Source of the DNA: Microbulbifer elongatus | Lineage (GTDB): Bacteria; Pseudomonadota; Gammaproteobacteria; Pseudomonadales; Cellvibrionaceae | Reading direction: 5' to 3' | DNA length: 64,000 nucleotides | Assembly (NCBI RefSeq): GCF_021165935.1 | Contig: NZ_CP088953.1 | Coordinates: 186,001-250,000 of the forward strand | In this document: piece after piece, positions 43,728 to 54,791 of the stretch | Numbering within the stretch: position 1 is the first letter of the stretch | How the letters are laid out: the number at the start of each line of letters is the position of its first letter | Made by a program: the position numbers and the translations under genes | Notes under the pieces: generated by a model | Told to the model about the DNA's origin: nothing | Seen by the model: only the letters and a program-made list of their open reading frames with translations | Database searches by the model: none

Positions 43728-44684
43728 CTACATTTTGCTGAACCCGGGAGCGACTTCGAGCCCATTGGTATTTAACGAACCAGACGTGCCCTGCTCCCGA
43801 ATCGACTCGGAAGCCCCCGGCCCGAATACACGACCTGACGCGGGTGGCTCCGCACGCAATCCCAGTGCGACGCGAAACAGGCCGGCCGCATCTATATTGC
43901 CGGACAGTACAAACAGCGTTTCGCTGTGAACCCAGTGCACCCGGTTACCCGCTGCCAGGTTTTTGCCGATCACCTCCTCTGGCACACGCCCGTCCAGAGT
44001 CATCTGCGCAGAAGTCTGCATCGGATAGGTATTCAAAATCAGGGTCGTGCCATCTTCAGCGCGGAAATTCAGTCGAGCATTTCCCACAGCCCCCTGCAGT
44101 TTTTCGGGCAACAGATGATTGCCCGAGGGTGCAGTACCGCCAGCACGATCAGCGCTCTTCCCCGCCGGCATTTCATCAGCGATCTGCTGCGACGACAATT
44201 CCAGATCCGGACGAATCATTTCTATCGCCACTGTATCCACCGGGACCAGTGCGGCCCCTGTTTGTCTCTCGGTCACCGACTCCAGCCGGGATGGGTGCAC
44301 AGTATCCGCTACTGCAGTGGGTGGCGCTTCGGGCCTGGTCTGCTCAAGGCTCAGCACACAAACTCCCAGCACCAGCAATACACCGGCGGCCGCGCCACTT
44401 ATCCACGGCAATACGCGGCCGCTGTTGCGCGCATCGCCACTGCGGGCAAAAGGTTTCGCACCGTTTCTGACTCTGTCGCTATCGCCACCCGTTGAGTTCA
44501 GCTGTTGCAGTGCCGCATTTTCGATGCACCATATATCGAAGACCTGTTGTGCAGCCTCAGGATAGTGGCGCAGATGCCGTGCCACCTGGCGCGCGCGTCG
44601 CGGTGGCAGCGCACCGTCGGCAAAAGCCGAAAGATCTTCTGCCGAGACAGGGTTCTCCGGATTTTCACCAGAATGCAGTGCCAT
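43728..44684 (-). CDS. Probable membrane anti-sigma factor
   Basis: The 318-residue protein starts with an anti-sigma-like cytoplasmic domain (VSAEDLSAFADGALPPRRAR, QVARHLRHYPEAAQQVFDIW) lacking an obvious HxxxCxxC zinc site. One membrane segment follows (VLPWISGAAAGVLLVLGVCV, about residues 95-115), then a periplasmic tail of about 200 residues. The tail contains a pattern like the MucB/RseB-associated or copper-responsive sensors (LNFRAEDGTTLILNTYPMQT, GNRVHWVHSETLFVLSGNID). Co-localisation with the ECF sigma gene supports the role. I do not know the signal. The ATG at 44684 has GGAGGG at 5 nt; an open extension to 44714 lacks a site. Confidence 0.8.
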   Translation of the reverse strand: MALHSGENPENPVSAEDLSAFADGALPPRRARQVARHLRHYPEAAQQVFDIWCIENAALQQLNSTGGDSDRVRNGAKPFARSGDARNSGRVLPWISGAAAGVLLVLGVCVLSLEQTRPEAPPTAVADTVHPSRLESVTERQTGAALVPVDTVAIEMIRPDLELSSQQIADEMPAGKSADRAGGTAPSGNHLLPEKLQGAVGNARLNFRAEDGTTLILNTYPMQTSAQMTLDGRVPEEVIGKNLAAGNRVHWVHSETLFVLSGNIDAAGLFRVALGLRAEPPASGRVFGPGASESIREQGTSGSLNTNGLEVAPGFSKM

Positions 44685-44723
44685 GGATGCCCTCCGCACA
44701 TTCGAAAAAAACAAGCCGTGATG

Positions 44724-45272
44724 CTATTTCACTCGCTGCAACAAGACGCCGCTTTGCGTGATCCGCTCTCCGGAAATCTCCGCGCTACTCTTCGACCCTT
44801 CCTCACCACAGAACTTGCGAACAGTCTCCCGCGCCCGGGAAACACGACTACGCAAGGTGCCCGCATTTACCCCGAGAATCTCTGCGGCCTCTTTGTAGCT
44901 CGGGCCTTCCAGGACCATCAGTAGTAACGCGGAGCGCTGTTCTTCCGGTAGCCGATAAATAGCAGCCATTGCATCTCGACAGTGCAGCGCAGCCTCGTGC
45001 CCGGATGGCTCGGCCAAATTCTCCCCCGCATTTTCCATCAGCGATTCTTTGCGATAGCGTGCCGATCCACGCTGATTCAGGTATATGTGATAGAGAATAC
45101 GAAACAGCCACGGTTTTATCGTACTGGCAGGGCGCCACAAATGTCGCTTGCGCAGGGCGCGCTCCAGACAATCCTGCACAAGGTCTTCTGCCTGTGCTTT
45201 TTCTCCACACAACGCGAACGCATACCGCATCAACCCTGGAATATGTTCACACACCTTCTGCTCAAACTTCAT
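44724..45272 (-). CDS. ECF-type RNA polymerase sigma factor
   Basis: The 182-residue protein has a sigma region 2 (YAFALCGEKAQAEDLVQDCL, ERALRKRHLW) and a region 4 helix-turn-helix (LPEEQRSALLLMVLEGPSYK, EAAEILGVNAGTLRSRVSRA), the usual length and layout of ECF sigma factors. It is followed 40 nt downstream by the putative membrane anti-sigma gene, so it is probably held inactive until a signal is sensed. Target promoters are not known; the divergent DUF4168 gene is a candidate. The ATG at 45272 is preceded by GGAGG at 11 nt; a GTG at 45290 is possible. Confidence 0.93.
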   Translation of the reverse strand: MKFEQKVCEHIPGLMRYAFALCGEKAQAEDLVQDCLERALRKRHLWRPASTIKPWLFRILYHIYLNQRGSARYRKESLMENAGENLAEPSGHEAALHCRDAMAAIYRLPEEQRSALLLMVLEGPSYKEAAEILGVNAGTLRSRVSRARETVRKFCGEEGSKSSAEISGERITQSGVLLQRVK

Positions 45273-45564
45273 GAACCGCCTGTCCTCCACCGGTTACAAC
45301 TCGCGCCAGATACCCGGGGCAAAGTAAATCCGTCGAAATCCTTCACGTACTACTAGGAACAGGAAAGCACCGCTGTTAGTTCCTCGCAGCGTCTGCGGAG
45401 TTTGCCAGGTGAGAAGTCGTTCACGCTTCTACAAGATCGGGCAACAGAGAGGCGGCCCCAGGTGTTTTTACTCACGAACGGTCACCACAGGGATGCCCGT
45501 AGGGGTGCCCGCCCAAGCTGACCGGTATTGATCGCAAGTATTTATTGAGGAGAACCGTCAAATT

Positions 45565-46005
45565 ATGAAAACGCCACATTGGACAAACGGCCCACGCACC
45601 GCGACACTCTTGAATACCTTCACCTGTGCAGCGTTGACCCTGGGGCTGAGCTGCGGCACCGCCTGGGCGGAGCAGGGTACGCAGCAACAGGCAGATGAAA
45701 GACCGTCTTATTCTGCCAGTCCGCAAATGCCCGAACGGGCAATGAGCGCAGATAGCCTGCCGGAGGAGAAACTGGAGGCATTTGCCAAGGCGCAGGAACA
45801 TGTGGATGAGACGCGCATGGAAATGACCACCAAACTACGCAACACTCAGGATCCGCAGGAGGCCATGGCATTACGAGAGAAGGCAAACAAGGAAATGTTG
45901 GCCCAGGTCGAAGCGGCCGGGCTGACCCGTGAGGAATACAACACCATCGCCCGTGCCGTTGCGATGAACCCCGATATTGCAGAAAAAATTGACGGGTACC
46001 GTTAA
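45565..46005 (+). CDS. DUF4168-type exported protein
   Basis: The 146-residue protein has a signal peptide ending GTAWAEQ and a helical mature part (KLEAFAKAQEHVDETRMEMT, NKEMLAQVEAAGLTREEYNT) that fits DUF4168. This domain is found in small periplasmic proteins of unknown function in many gammaproteobacteria and cyanobacteria. GAGGAG lies 12 nt before the ATG. It is divergent from the ECF sigma gene across 292 bp, so it could be part of the same envelope-stress response. A GC-rich hairpin follows the stop. Confidence 0.8.
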   Translation: MKTPHWTNGPRTATLLNTFTCAALTLGLSCGTAWAEQGTQQQADERPSYSASPQMPERAMSADSLPEEKLEAFAKAQEHVDETRMEMTTKLRNTQDPQEAMALREKANKEMLAQVEAAGLTREEYNTIARAVAMNPDIAEKIDGYR

Positions 46006-46500
46006 TCACCCCGGACAGCAATGCCGGCGCAAAGCGCCGGCATTTCCGCACATAATAATTCCGTGCTGGATTACAGTATCCCCAGATAAACTACCCTAAT
46101 CGCCGCTGCCAGCTTGTTGCAGAGCAGCCGGAAATGGGGGCAACACACGACCACTTTTCTCACGGGCGAAGCCCAACACCACCGCAAGCAACAGATGTCT
46201 GCTACCTGCCTGCATGTGCATAAATTCACCAGGCTCTATCTGAAATACCCGTCCGATCCATGGCAGCACACCGGCCTCCCCCTCGTAATCCCTGGTCAAT
46301 TTTTTCTCCCCCCCCACCGGGTGGGATGCTGTTTACCGACAGCTGACCTCTAATCGAGATTGCGATTTTATACATGCTTTCAGCCGCCGTCGGTTTGAGG
46401 GGGCGCGTGTATCGCGAGTACATCAGCGCTGATGATACAGCGGTGCAACATGGCACCCGCTGGCAGAAATTCAATAAGAGAAACAATAAGGTCCTAGAGC
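46006..46500. other. 495-bp intergenic region before pullulanase
   Basis: A strong hairpin, ATGCCGGCGC/GCGCCGGCAT (46021-46043), follows the DUF4168 stop but lacks a T run. Short frames in the rest have no ribosome site and no recognisable sequence. The pullulanase promoter should be in the last 150 bp; I see no convincing maltose-type operator. Confidence 0.45.
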
Positions 46501-49500
46501 ATGCAAGCTACCTCTCCGGTACAGGAGCGCCGCAGTTGCGCTCGTCCAAATGTTACACACCACCACCCTCTCCCCGGCCTGCGCAGACATATGCTCTCGC
46601 TGCTGGCACTGGCGATCGCCGGTGCCGCGCAAGCCAGCCCCAATTCAGAAGTCACCTCAGTCAATCTCCCAGGCACGCTGCAAAGCGCGATCGGTTGCGG
46701 TGCTGACTGGGATCCCGCCTGTGAAGCATCTGAGCTCAGCTATGACGAAACGAATGACCTCTGGCTGGGCACCTTCACCCTGCCAGCGGGAAATTACGAG
46801 TACAAGGTCGCACTCAATGGCGGATGGGATGAAAACTACGGAGCTAATGGCGACGCGGGGGGCGGCAATATCCCACTGGAGATCGCCGCCGAGCGGGAAG
46901 TGCAGTTTATCTACGATCACGAAACCCACTGGATTGCGGATAATGTGCGCCACAGTATCGTGACCGCCGCCGGTGACTTCCAGAGCGCCCTGGGATGCCC
47001 GGGCGACTGGCAACCGGAGTGTCTGCACAGCCTGATGCAGGACGTCGATGGCGACGGTGTATACACCCTGCTTACCGACCAGATTCCCGCAGGGGACTAC
47101 CAGATGAAAGCCGCCCTGCACCAGGGCTGGGAGGAAAGTTACGGACAGGACGGCGGCAACATCGCGTTCACCGTAGAAGACGGCAAGGAAATCTACTTCG
47201 CCTTCGACAGCAACACCAAAAAAGTGGTGGTGAGCACCGACGGCGTACCGCGGGGTGACCTGACAACTGACAAAGCCCACTGGGTCGATACCAATACCAT
47301 CCTGTGGCCGGTCACCGTGCCGGAAGGCGGTAGTGCAAAGCTGGTCAGCAGTGCCGACGCCGCGCTTACGCTCGGCCCCGATGGTGTAGCCGGTGATAGC
47401 GAAGTTGCGCTGGCTCTGAACACCGACGGTGTCACAGATACAACCGCGGCAAAATTTCCGCACCTGAGCAACAGCACCGCGTTTACCGTGCCGGCTACGG
47501 CGGATATCGCCGAGCTGATCAAAGGCCAGCTTGCCATTGCCATTTTTGACGCGGACGGTGCCATCGTCGATGCCACCGGTATTCAGACTCCGGGTCTTCT
47601 CGATGCGGCCTTCGCGTACGATGGCACCCTCGGGGCCAGTGTTGGAGAAAATGCCATCGAGTTCGCCCTGTGGGCACCCACGGCAAAATCGGTGAAGGTA
47701 CACCTGTTCGATACCGCCGAGCAGTTCGAATCCAGCAGCCATATCGAGATGAGCGAAACCGACGGTGTATGGACTGCGTCCACCAGCATCGACTGGGACC
47801 GCAAATTCTATATGTATGAAGTGGAGGTCTACTCCTACGCGACCCGGGAAATCGAAACCAACTGGGTAACCGATCCCTACTCGCTGAGCCTTTCCACCAA
47901 TTCCCGCAAATCGCAGATCGTCAACCTGAACGACGATGACCTGAAGCCGGAAGGCTGGGATTCACTGATGAAGCCCATCCTGGCCGCACCGGAAGATATT
48001 TCCATTTACGAGCTGCATGTGCGCGACTTCAGCATCAAAGATGACATGGTCAGCGAAGCCGCACGTGGTACTTTTGCCGCCTTTGCCGAAGATGGTCGCG
48101 GCAGCCTGCACCTGGCGGAACTGGCCGCTGCCGGACTGACCCACGTACACCTGCTACCCGCGTTCGACTTCGCCACCGTGAACGAAGAGCGTTCCGAACT
48201 GAAAACCACCGAAGACCTCAGTGTCTACGCACCGGACAGCACCGAGCAGCAGGCAGCGGTGAACGCGATCCGCGACGAAGATGGATTCAACTGGGGTTAT
48301 GACCCGCTGCATTTCACCGTTCCAGAGGGCAGTTATTCCACCAACCCGAATGGTGTGCAGCGGATTATTGAATTCCGTGAGATGGTGCAATCCCTGAGCG
48401 AAATGGGTCTGCGAGTGGTCATGGACGTGGTGTACAACCACACCAGCTCCTTTGCCCAATACGACAATTCCATTCTCGACAAGATCGTTCCCGGTTATTA
48501 CCACCGCCGCAATGGTGAGGGTTTTGTGGAAATGAGCAGCTGCTGCGCCAACACCGCCAGCGAGCACACCATGATGGAAAAGCTGATGCGCGATTCCATG
48601 AAAACCTGGGCCACCGCCTACAAGGTGGACAGCTTCCGCTTTGACCTGATGGGCCACCATACCAAGGAGAATATCCAGAATATCGCCAGCGACCTGCAGG
48701 CACTCACCACGGAAACCGACGGTGTGGATGGATCTTCCATTTACCTCTACGGAGAAGGCTGGAATTTCGGGGAAGTGGTTGACGATGCGCGCTTCGTGCA
48801 GGCACGTCAGGGCAATATGGCCGGCACCGGCGTGGGCACCTTTAATGATCGCATTCGCGACTCCGTGCGTGGCGGCAACCCGTTCGGCGGCTTTGAAGAA
48901 CAGGGTTTTGGTACCGGACTGTTTACCGACAGCAACGGCAAGTTCGGCGGTGACGACGAACGCGCAACCCTGCTCACCCTGGCGGACAAGGTGCGCATCA
49001 GCCTCGCCGGCAATCTCGCGGACTATGTTCTGGAAACCTCCGACGGTAGTGAAATGACCGGCGCCGAGCTGATTTATAACGGCCAGCCCACCGGTTACAC
49101 CGCCGACCCGCAGGAGTCCATCAACTACGTGGCCGCCCACGATAACGAAACCCTGTTCGACGGTATCCAGATCAAGGCCAACAGCACCACCAGTGTGGCT
49201 GAGCGGGTGCGCCTTCAGAACTTCAGCACCTCACTGGTGATGTTTGCCCAGGGTGTACCGTTCATCCATGCCGGCCAGGAAATTCTGCGCTCCAAATCCA
49301 TGGACCGCGACAGCTATAACTCCGGTGACTGGTTCAATGCCATCGACTTTTCTCTCACCACCGACAACTGGGGTGCGGGTCTGCCGATCGCGGACAAGAA
49401 TGAGGACAACTGGGAGCTGATGGCACCGCTGCTGGCCAATCCAGATATCGCCCCACAACAGGCGGACCGGGAATTTGCCCTGGCGGTATTCAAGGAGTGG

Positions 49501-49992
49501 CTGCAGATCCGTCGCAGCAGCGGCCTGTTCCGCCTGCCCACCAAGGAGGCAGTGCAATCGGTGGTGTCCTTCGCCAACACCGGGCCCGAGCAGATCCCCG
49601 GCCTGATCGCCATGCACCTGAACGACCCGGCGGGCGACTTCGACGAGGAGACCTCGCAGATTCTGGTGCTGTTTAACGGCGGCGCCGAGGCTCAGACGTT
49701 CACCCTGGAATCGGCGGCGGAACTGCCATTTGCCCTGCACCCGGTGCAGCAGGACTCTGCCGACGCCGCACTGGTGGAAGCGACGGTAGAAGCCGGTGTA
49801 TTCACCGTGCCGGCGCGTACCACCGCGGTATTCACCCTCAGCCGCGCTGACGACACCTCGATTCCCGAAGAGGAGGAAGAGGAAGAAGTGGAGCAGCCGG
49901 AAAATCCGGGCAACAGCTCCAGCGGTGGCGCGACCGGTTTTGCGCTGCTCGCACTGATCGCCGCAGCCCTGTTGCGTCGTCGCCGTATCTGA
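46501..49992 (+). CDS. Secreted pullulanase-type GH13 glucosidase with GlyGly-CTERM tail
   Basis: The 1163-residue protein has a long basic N-terminus and a signal core ([15 protein letters not shown]). Two X25-like starch-binding modules follow ([20 protein letters not shown] and [20 protein letters not shown]), a further beta domain, a CBM48-like module ([18 protein letters not shown]) and the GH13 catalytic domain. Catalytic landmarks are MDVVYNH (about 641), Asp715 in FRFDLMGHH, Glu752 in [10 protein letters not shown] and Asp881 in AAHDNET, matching alpha-1,6-cleaving pullulanases. The C-terminus has an acidic EEEEEE run, then [20 protein letters not shown] and RRRRI: a GlyGly-CTERM signal cleaved by a rhombosortase, giving surface attachment or release. 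It debranches starch or pullulan outside the cell. An ATG at 46591 is an alternative start. Confidence 0.93.
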   Translation: MQATSPVQERRSCARPNVTHHHPLPGLRRHMLSLLALAIAGAAQASPNSEVTSVNLPGTLQSAIGCGADWDPACEASELSYDETNDLWLGTFTLPAGNYEYKVALNGGWDENYGANGDAGGGNIPLEIAAEREVQFIYDHETHWIADNVRHSIVTAAGDFQSALGCPGDWQPECLHSLMQDVDGDGVYTLLTDQIPAGDYQMKAALHQGWEESYGQDGGNIAFTVEDGKEIYFAFDSNTKKVVVSTDGVPRGDLTTDKAHWVDTNTILWPVTVPEGGSAKLVSSADAALTLGPDGVAGDSEVALALNTDGVTDTTAAKFPHLSNSTAFTVPATADIAELIKGQLAIAIFDADGAIVDATGIQTPGLLDAAFAYDGTLGASVGENAIEFALWAPTAKSVKVHLFDTAEQFESSSHIEMSETDGVWTASTSIDWDRKFYMYEVEVYSYATREIETNWVTDPYSLSLSTNSRKSQIVNLNDDDLKPEGWDSLMKPILAAPEDISIYELHVRDFSIKDDMVSEAARGTFAAFAEDGRGSLHLAELAAAGLTHVHLLPAFDFATVNEERSELKTTEDLSVYAPDSTEQQAAVNAIRDEDGFNWGYDPLHFTVPEGSYSTNPNGVQRIIEFREMVQSLSEMGLRVVMDVVYNHTSSFAQYDNSILDKIVPGYYHRRNGEGFVEMSSCCANTASEHTMMEKLMRDSMKTWATAYKVDSFRFDLMGHHTKENIQNIASDLQALTTETDGVDGSSIYLYGEGWNFGEVVDDARFVQARQGNMAGTGVGTFNDRIRDSVRGGNPFGGFEEQGFGTGLFTDSNGKFGGDDERATLLTLADKVRISLAGNLADYVLETSDGSEMTGAELIYNGQPTGYTADPQESINYVAAHDNETLFDGIQIKANSTTSVAERVRLQNFSTSLVMFAQGVPFIHAGQEILRSKSMDRDSYNSGDWFNAIDFSLTTDNWGAGLPIADKNEDNWELMAPLLANPDIAPQQADREFALAVFKEWLQIRRSSGLFRLPTKEAVQSVVSFANTGPEQIPGLIAMHLNDPAGDFDEETSQILVLFNGGAEAQTFTLESAAELPFALHPVQQDSADAALVEATVEAGVFTVPARTTAVFTLSRADDTSIPEEEEEEEVEQPENPGNSSSGGATGFALLALIAAALLRRRRI

Positions 49993-50012
49993 TCCAAATC
50001 ACGTTCACCCAA

Positions 50013-50046
50013 TAAAAAAAACCCGGCATTTTTGCCGGGTTTTTTA
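50013..50046. terminator. Bidirectional terminator between pullulanase and galE
   Basis: AAAAACCCGGCA and TGCCGGGTTTTT form a 12-bp stem with a T loop; poly-A precedes and poly-T follows it. It serves the two convergent genes. Confidence 0.94.
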
Positions 50047-50063
50047 TTTCTGTTCACTCGCGA

Positions 50064-51089
50064 TTACTTTCCATAGCCGTTCGGGTTCTGCGACTGCCAG
50101 CGCCAGGTGTCCGTCACCATCCGCTTCAGGTCAAATTCCGCCTTCCACCCCAGCTCTTTTTCCGCATAGGCCGGATCCGCATAGCACTCGGCGATATCGC
50201 CGGGGCGACGGGGCACAATCTGGTAGGGAATGTCTTTACCCGCAGCTTCCGCAAAAGCGCGCACGATTTCCAGTACCGAACTGCCGCGGCCAGTGCCCAG
50301 GTTGTAGGTGTAACAACCGGATTCGGTATCTGCCCGGCCTAATTTATTCAGCGCCGCCAGATGGCCACGAGCGAGGTCGACCACGTGGATATAGTCGCGC
50401 ACACCGGTACCGTCCGAGGTGGCGTAGTCGTCGCCAAACACCTGCAGATGGGGCAGTCGGCCCACGGCCACCTGGGCCACGTAGGGCAGCAGGTTATTGG
50501 GGATACCCGCGGGGTCTTCGCCGATGGTGCCGCTCTCGTGGGCGCCAATGGGGTTGAAATAGCGCAACAGGCTGATTTTCCACTGTTTACCCGGTGCTTT
50601 GCACAGATCCCGCAGGATATCCTCTACCATCAGTTTGCTGGCGCCGTAGGGGTTGGTGGCGCCGGTGGGGAAGTCTTCCTGAATAGGAACCGTTGCCGGG
50701 TCACCGTAAACGGTGGCGGAGGAACTGAAAATCAGCTGCCGGACGCCCGCCTCTTCCATCACCTCACACAGGGTGAGAGTGCCTGCAACATTGTTCTGGT
50801 AATACCGCAAAGGCAGGGAAACGGATTCACCCACCGCCTTGAGACCGGCAAAATGCACCACCGCCTGCACCGGATACGCGCGAAAGACCTCCCCCAGCGC
50901 ACGGGCATCGGTGATATCCACATGGTGAAACGGCACAGAATGCCCGGTAATAGCCTCTACACGGCGCAGGGCCTCTTCACTGCTGTTACACAGGTTGTCG
51001 ACCACCACGGGCTCAAAACCCGCCTCAATCAACTCCACACAGGTGTGGCTACCAATGTAGCCCGCGCCCCCGGTTACCAAAATCTTCAT
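50064..51089 (-). CDS. galE: UDP-glucose 4-epimerase
   Basis: The 341-residue extended short-chain dehydrogenase has the cofactor loop [32 protein letters not shown], the catalytic Ser-Tyr-Lys set ([24 protein letters not shown]) and [14 protein letters not shown]. It interconverts UDP-glucose and UDP-galactose in sugar-nucleotide and surface polysaccharide metabolism. GAGGAGACCT lies just before the ATG at 51089; an in-frame extension to 51149 has no site. It stands alone, convergent with the pullulanase gene. Confidence 0.97.
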   Translation of the reverse strand: MKILVTGGAGYIGSHTCVELIEAGFEPVVVDNLCNSSEEALRRVEAITGHSVPFHHVDITDARALGEVFRAYPVQAVVHFAGLKAVGESVSLPLRYYQNNVAGTLTLCEVMEEAGVRQLIFSSSATVYGDPATVPIQEDFPTGATNPYGASKLMVEDILRDLCKAPGKQWKISLLRYFNPIGAHESGTIGEDPAGIPNNLLPYVAQVAVGRLPHLQVFGDDYATSDGTGVRDYIHVVDLARGHLAALNKLGRADTESGCYTYNLGTGRGSSVLEIVRAFAEAAGKDIPYQIVPRRPGDIAECYADPAYAEKELGWKAEFDLKRMVTDTWRWQSQNPNGYGK

Positions 51090-51482
51090 AGGTCTCCTCA
51101 AACTGCTTTCCCTAGCCTGAATAATTACGCGCAGCCGGCCTGAGCCCACGGCCTCAAAATACCACCCGGCGCTACCGGTGCATTTTACGCCGAATACCCA
51201 CCTCGCAAAACTGACGCCCTATTCTACCTATCTTGTGCCGATCCACCATTCAAGCTCACAGCGCTGACTATCCTGAAAGTGCGGGACCTGATAGCAGGCC
51301 CCCTGTTGCGACAGCTGCATCGTCGCGCAATCAATAGGTAATAAAGATAGCGTTCTCGCGCGTCAGCGCTCTTAAGCATTCGTTGCGAGATGTATTCGCG
51401 GTCATCACACGCTGCAGCGCGGTAGGTACTCCACGGCAGGAGACCGTTTACTGACGCGGTACGCTACAGGGAGTCGTAAACC
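51090..51482. other. 393-bp divergent promoter region of galE and the PrkA-family kinase gene
   Basis: No gene is visible. The region should hold promoters of galE (minus) and the kinase operon (plus). The kinase family is often stationary-phase or sigma-S controlled, but I cannot point to one convincing promoter here. Confidence 0.4.
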
Positions 51483-53405
51483 ATGTCGATATTCAATCAC
51501 TACCTGGAACGCTATGAGTCGATTCAGGAGGAAGAACTCACCATCCAGGAGTACCTGGAGCTGTGTAAAAACGACCGCAGCGCCTACGCGTCACCCGCCG
51601 AGCGCATGCTGATGGCTATCGGCGAAGCCGAGCTGGTGGACACCTCCCGCGACCCGCGTCTCTCGCGCATCTTTTCCAACAAAGTGATCAAGCGCTACAA
51701 GGCGTTCAGTGAATTCTACGGAATGGAGGAAGCCATCGAGCAGATCGTTTCCTTCTTCCGCCACGCGGCCCAGGGCCTGGAAGAGAAAAAACAGATTCTG
51801 TATCTGCTGGGCCCGGTGGGCGGCGGCAAGTCCTCTCTGGCAGAACGCCTGAAAGCACTGATGGAACAGATCCCCATCTACGCCATCAAGGGCTCTCCGG
51901 TATTCGAGTCACCGCTGGCACTCTTCTCTCCCAGTGAGGACGGACAGATCCTGGAAGAGGACTACGGCATCCCGCGCCGCTACGTGAATACCATCATGTC
52001 TCCCTGGGCGGTGAAACGCCTGCATGAATACCAGGGTGATATCAGCAAGTTCAAAGTGGTGAAACTGCGCCCGTCGATTCTCGACCAGACCGCGATTGCA
52101 AAAACCGAGCCCGGCGACGAAAACAACCAGGATATTTCCGCCCTGGTGGGCAAGGTGGATATCCGCAAGCTGGAAGACTTCCCGCAGAACGACCCGGATG
52201 CCTACAGCTTCTCCGGCAGCCTGTGCCGTGCCAACCAGGGCATGATGGAATTCGTGGAAATGTTCAAGGCGCCGATCAAGGTGCTGCACCCTCTGCTGAC
52301 CGCCACCCAGGAGGGCAACTACAACAGTACCGAGGGTCTTGGCGCCATCCCGTTCAACGGCGTGATCCTGGCGCACTCCAATGAATCCGAATGGCAGTCT
52401 TTCCGGAACAACCGCAACAACGAAGCGTTCCTGGACCGCATCTATATCGTCAAGGTGCCCTACTGCCTGCGAGTGCAGGAAGAGATCAAGATTTACGACA
52501 AGCTGCTGGAACACAGCTCCCTGTCGAAAGCCCCCTGTGCGCTGGACACCCTGCGCATGCTGGCACAGTTCTCGGTACTGTCGCGGATCAAGAACCCGGA
52601 AAACTCCAGTGTTTTCTCGAAGATGCGGGTATACGACGGAGAGAATCTGAAAGATACAGACCCGAAAGCGAAAACCATTCAGGAATACCGCGACAATGCG
52701 GGCGTGGATGAGGGCATGAATGGCCTGTCCACCCGCTTCGCCTTCAAGATTCTGTCCAAGGTATTCAACTTTGACGCCACCGAGGTGGCGGCCAACCCGG
52801 TGCACCTGCTGTATGTACTGGAGCAGCAGATCGAGCAGGAGCAGTTCCCACCGGAAATTCAGGAGAATTATCTGGGCTTCATCAAGGAATATCTGGCGCC
52901 GCGGTATGTGGACTTTATCGGCAAGGAAATCCAGACCGCTTACCTGGAATCCTATGCGGAATACGGCCAGAACCTGTTCGACCGCTATGTGACGTATGCG
53001 GACTTCTGGATTCAGGATCAGGAATACCGCGATCCGGAAACCGGCGAGATTCTCGACCGCGCAGCCCTCAACGAAGAGCTGGAGAAAACCGAGAAGCCGG
53101 CGGGTATCTCCAACCCCAAAGACTTCCGCAACGAGATCGTCAATTTTGTACTGCGCGCCCGCGCGGGCAATCAGGGCAAGAACCCGGACTGGCGCTCTTA
53201 CGAGAAGCTGAAAGCGGTGATCGAGAAGAAAATGTTCTCCAACACCGAGGATCTGCTGCCGGTTATTTCCTTCAATACCAAGGCCTCTGCAGACGACCAG
53301 AAAAAACACGCGGACTTTGTCGCGCGCATGGTTGAGCGCGGCTATACCGAGAAACAGGTTCGCCTGCTTTCCGAGTGGTATCTGCGGGTACGCAAGTCTC
53401 AGTAA
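51483..53405 (+). CDS. yeaG: PrkA-family serine protein kinase (YeaG type)
   Basis: The 640-residue protein has an AAA+-like PrkA domain with the Walker A segment LLGPVGGGKSSLAERL, EDYGIPRRYVNTIMSPW and the family stretch VEMFKAPIKVLHPLLTATQE, then the PrkA C-terminal helical domain. It is the first gene of the conserved yeaG-yeaH-ycgB operon, which in E. coli is induced in stationary phase and nitrogen stress; the substrate of the kinase is poorly defined. AGGGAG precedes the ATG. Length is normal for the family. Confidence 0.96.
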   Translation: MSIFNHYLERYESIQEEELTIQEYLELCKNDRSAYASPAERMLMAIGEAELVDTSRDPRLSRIFSNKVIKRYKAFSEFYGMEEAIEQIVSFFRHAAQGLEEKKQILYLLGPVGGGKSSLAERLKALMEQIPIYAIKGSPVFESPLALFSPSEDGQILEEDYGIPRRYVNTIMSPWAVKRLHEYQGDISKFKVVKLRPSILDQTAIAKTEPGDENNQDISALVGKVDIRKLEDFPQNDPDAYSFSGSLCRANQGMMEFVEMFKAPIKVLHPLLTATQEGNYNSTEGLGAIPFNGVILAHSNESEWQSFRNNRNNEAFLDRIYIVKVPYCLRVQEEIKIYDKLLEHSSLSKAPCALDTLRMLAQFSVLSRIKNPENSSVFSKMRVYDGENLKDTDPKAKTIQEYRDNAGVDEGMNGLSTRFAFKILSKVFNFDATEVAANPVHLLYVLEQQIEQEQFPPEIQENYLGFIKEYLAPRYVDFIGKEIQTAYLESYAEYGQNLFDRYVTYADFWIQDQEYRDPETGEILDRAALNEELEKTEKPAGISNPKDFRNEIVNFVLRARAGNQGKNPDWRSYEKLKAVIEKKMFSNTEDLLPVISFNTKASADDQKKHADFVARMVERGYTEKQVRLLSEWYLRVRKSQ

Positions 53406-53510
53406 CTGCTGACGGGTTTGTGCCTTGAAGCCCTGCGGTGGCGCACCAGCCGCTGCAGGTATTCGAGGCGCGCCGTGAACCCTCCCCTGAAAGCAATATA
53501 AGGCAGTACT

Positions 53511-54791
53511 ATGAGTTACATCATCGACCGTCGCCTGAATGGCAAAAAGAAAAGCACCGTCAATCGTCAACGTTTTTTGCGGCGCTACAAATCGCATATC
53601 AAAAAAGCCGTCGGCGAAGCCATGAACAGCCGCTCCATTACCGATATGGGTGCCGGGGAAAAGATCAGCATTCCCACCCGCGACCTCAATGAGCCCATAT
53701 TCTCCAATGGCCGCGGCGGCCACATGGAACAGGTACTGCCGGGCAACAAGGAATTCGTCACCGGTGACCGCATTCCGAAACCCGGACAGGGCCAGGGACA
53801 GGGTAGTGGCGGCAGTGGTGCCAGCGATAGCGGCGAGGGCATGGATGAATTTGCCTTCCAGATCTCCCAGGACGAATTTCTCGAGTTTATGTTCGAGGGC
53901 CTGGAACTGCCGAATATGGTGAAACGCAAGCTCGCCGGAAACGACTCATTTCAGGTGGTGCGCGCCGGTATCAGTAACGAGGGCACCCCCGGGCGCCTGA
54001 ACGTGGTGCGCTCCATGCGATCGGCCAACGCACGACGCATTGCGCTGAGTGGTGGTAAGCGGCGCAACCTGAAACTGCTGGAGCAGGAGCTCGAGGCTGA
54101 GGAAAACAAAGACACGGCGCTGCGCGATCAACGCAAGGTGGATGAACTCAGGCTGCAGATCCAGGATCTGAAAAGCCGTATCAGCCGCATTCCCTTCCTC
54201 GACGATTTCGACCTAAAATACAATCTGCTGGTGAAACAGCCACGCCCCAGTTCCAAAGCGGTCATGTTCTGCCTGATGGATGTGTCCGGTTCCATGAACC
54301 AAGCTACCAAGGATATGGCCAAGCGGTTTTTCCTGCTGCTGTACCTGTTCCTGCAACGCAGTTACGAATACACCGAAGTGGTATTTATCCGCCACCACAC
54401 CAGCGCCAAGGAAGTGGACGAACAGGAGTTTTTCTATTCCCGGGAAACCGGCGGCACCATTGTATCCAGCGCCCTGAAAATGATGCGCGACATCATGCGC
54501 GATCGCTATCCCGCCAGTGAGTGGAATATCTACGGCGCCCAGGCGTCCGATGGCGACAACTGGAACGACGATTCCAGTACCTGCCACAAAATCCTGATCG
54601 ACGACATCATGCCCCACGTACAGTACTACTCCTATGTGGAAATCACCCCCCGTGATCACCAGGCGTTGTGGGATGAATATCAGAGTGTGGCTCAGGTGTT
54701 TCCGGAGCACTTCGCCATGGAACAGATTATCGATGTCGGGGACATCTACCCGGTATTCCGCCAGTTATTTACCCAGAAGGTTGCCGCCTGA
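53511..54791 (+). CDS. yeaH: YeaH/YhbH-family DUF444 protein
   Basis: The 426-residue protein has the DUF444 signature start ([20 protein letters not shown]), a Gly/Ser/Gln-rich low-complexity stretch ([20 protein letters not shown]), and a von Willebrand A-like fold with the MIDAS residues [12 protein letters not shown]. The family partners PrkA kinases and SpoVR proteins. It starts 105 nt after the kinase gene and its last base overlaps the ATG of the SpoVR gene, so these two are translationally coupled. No enzymatic activity is established. Confidence 0.95.
   Translation: MSYIIDRRLNGKKKSTVNRQRFLRRYKSHIKKAVGEAMNSRSITDMGAGEKISIPTRDLNEPIFSNGRGGHMEQVLPGNKEFVTGDRIPKPGQGQGQGSGGSGASDSGEGMDEFAFQISQDEFLEFMFEGLELPNMVKRKLAGNDSFQVVRAGISNEGTPGRLNVVRSMRSANARRIALSGGKRRNLKLLEQELEAEENKDTALRDQRKVDELRLQIQDLKSRISRIPFLDDFDLKYNLLVKQPRPSSKAVMFCLMDVSGSMNQATKDMAKRFFLLLYLFLQRSYEYTEVVFIRHHTSAKEVDEQEFFYSRETGGTIVSSALKMMRDIMRDRYPASEWNIYGAQASDGDNWNDDSSTCHKILIDDIMPHVQYYSYVEITPRDHQALWDEYQSVAQVFPEHFAMEQIIDVGDIYPVFRQLFTQKVAA

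Noticed and set aside
45349..45388. AGGAAC...GTTCCT pairing upstream of DUF4168 as an ECF promoter or operator
   Set aside because: The arms are short and interrupted and give no recognisable -35/-10 spacing.
51909..53723. Antisense frame of about 600 codons over the PrkA-family kinase gene
   Set aside because: It mirrors a conserved kinase reading frame.
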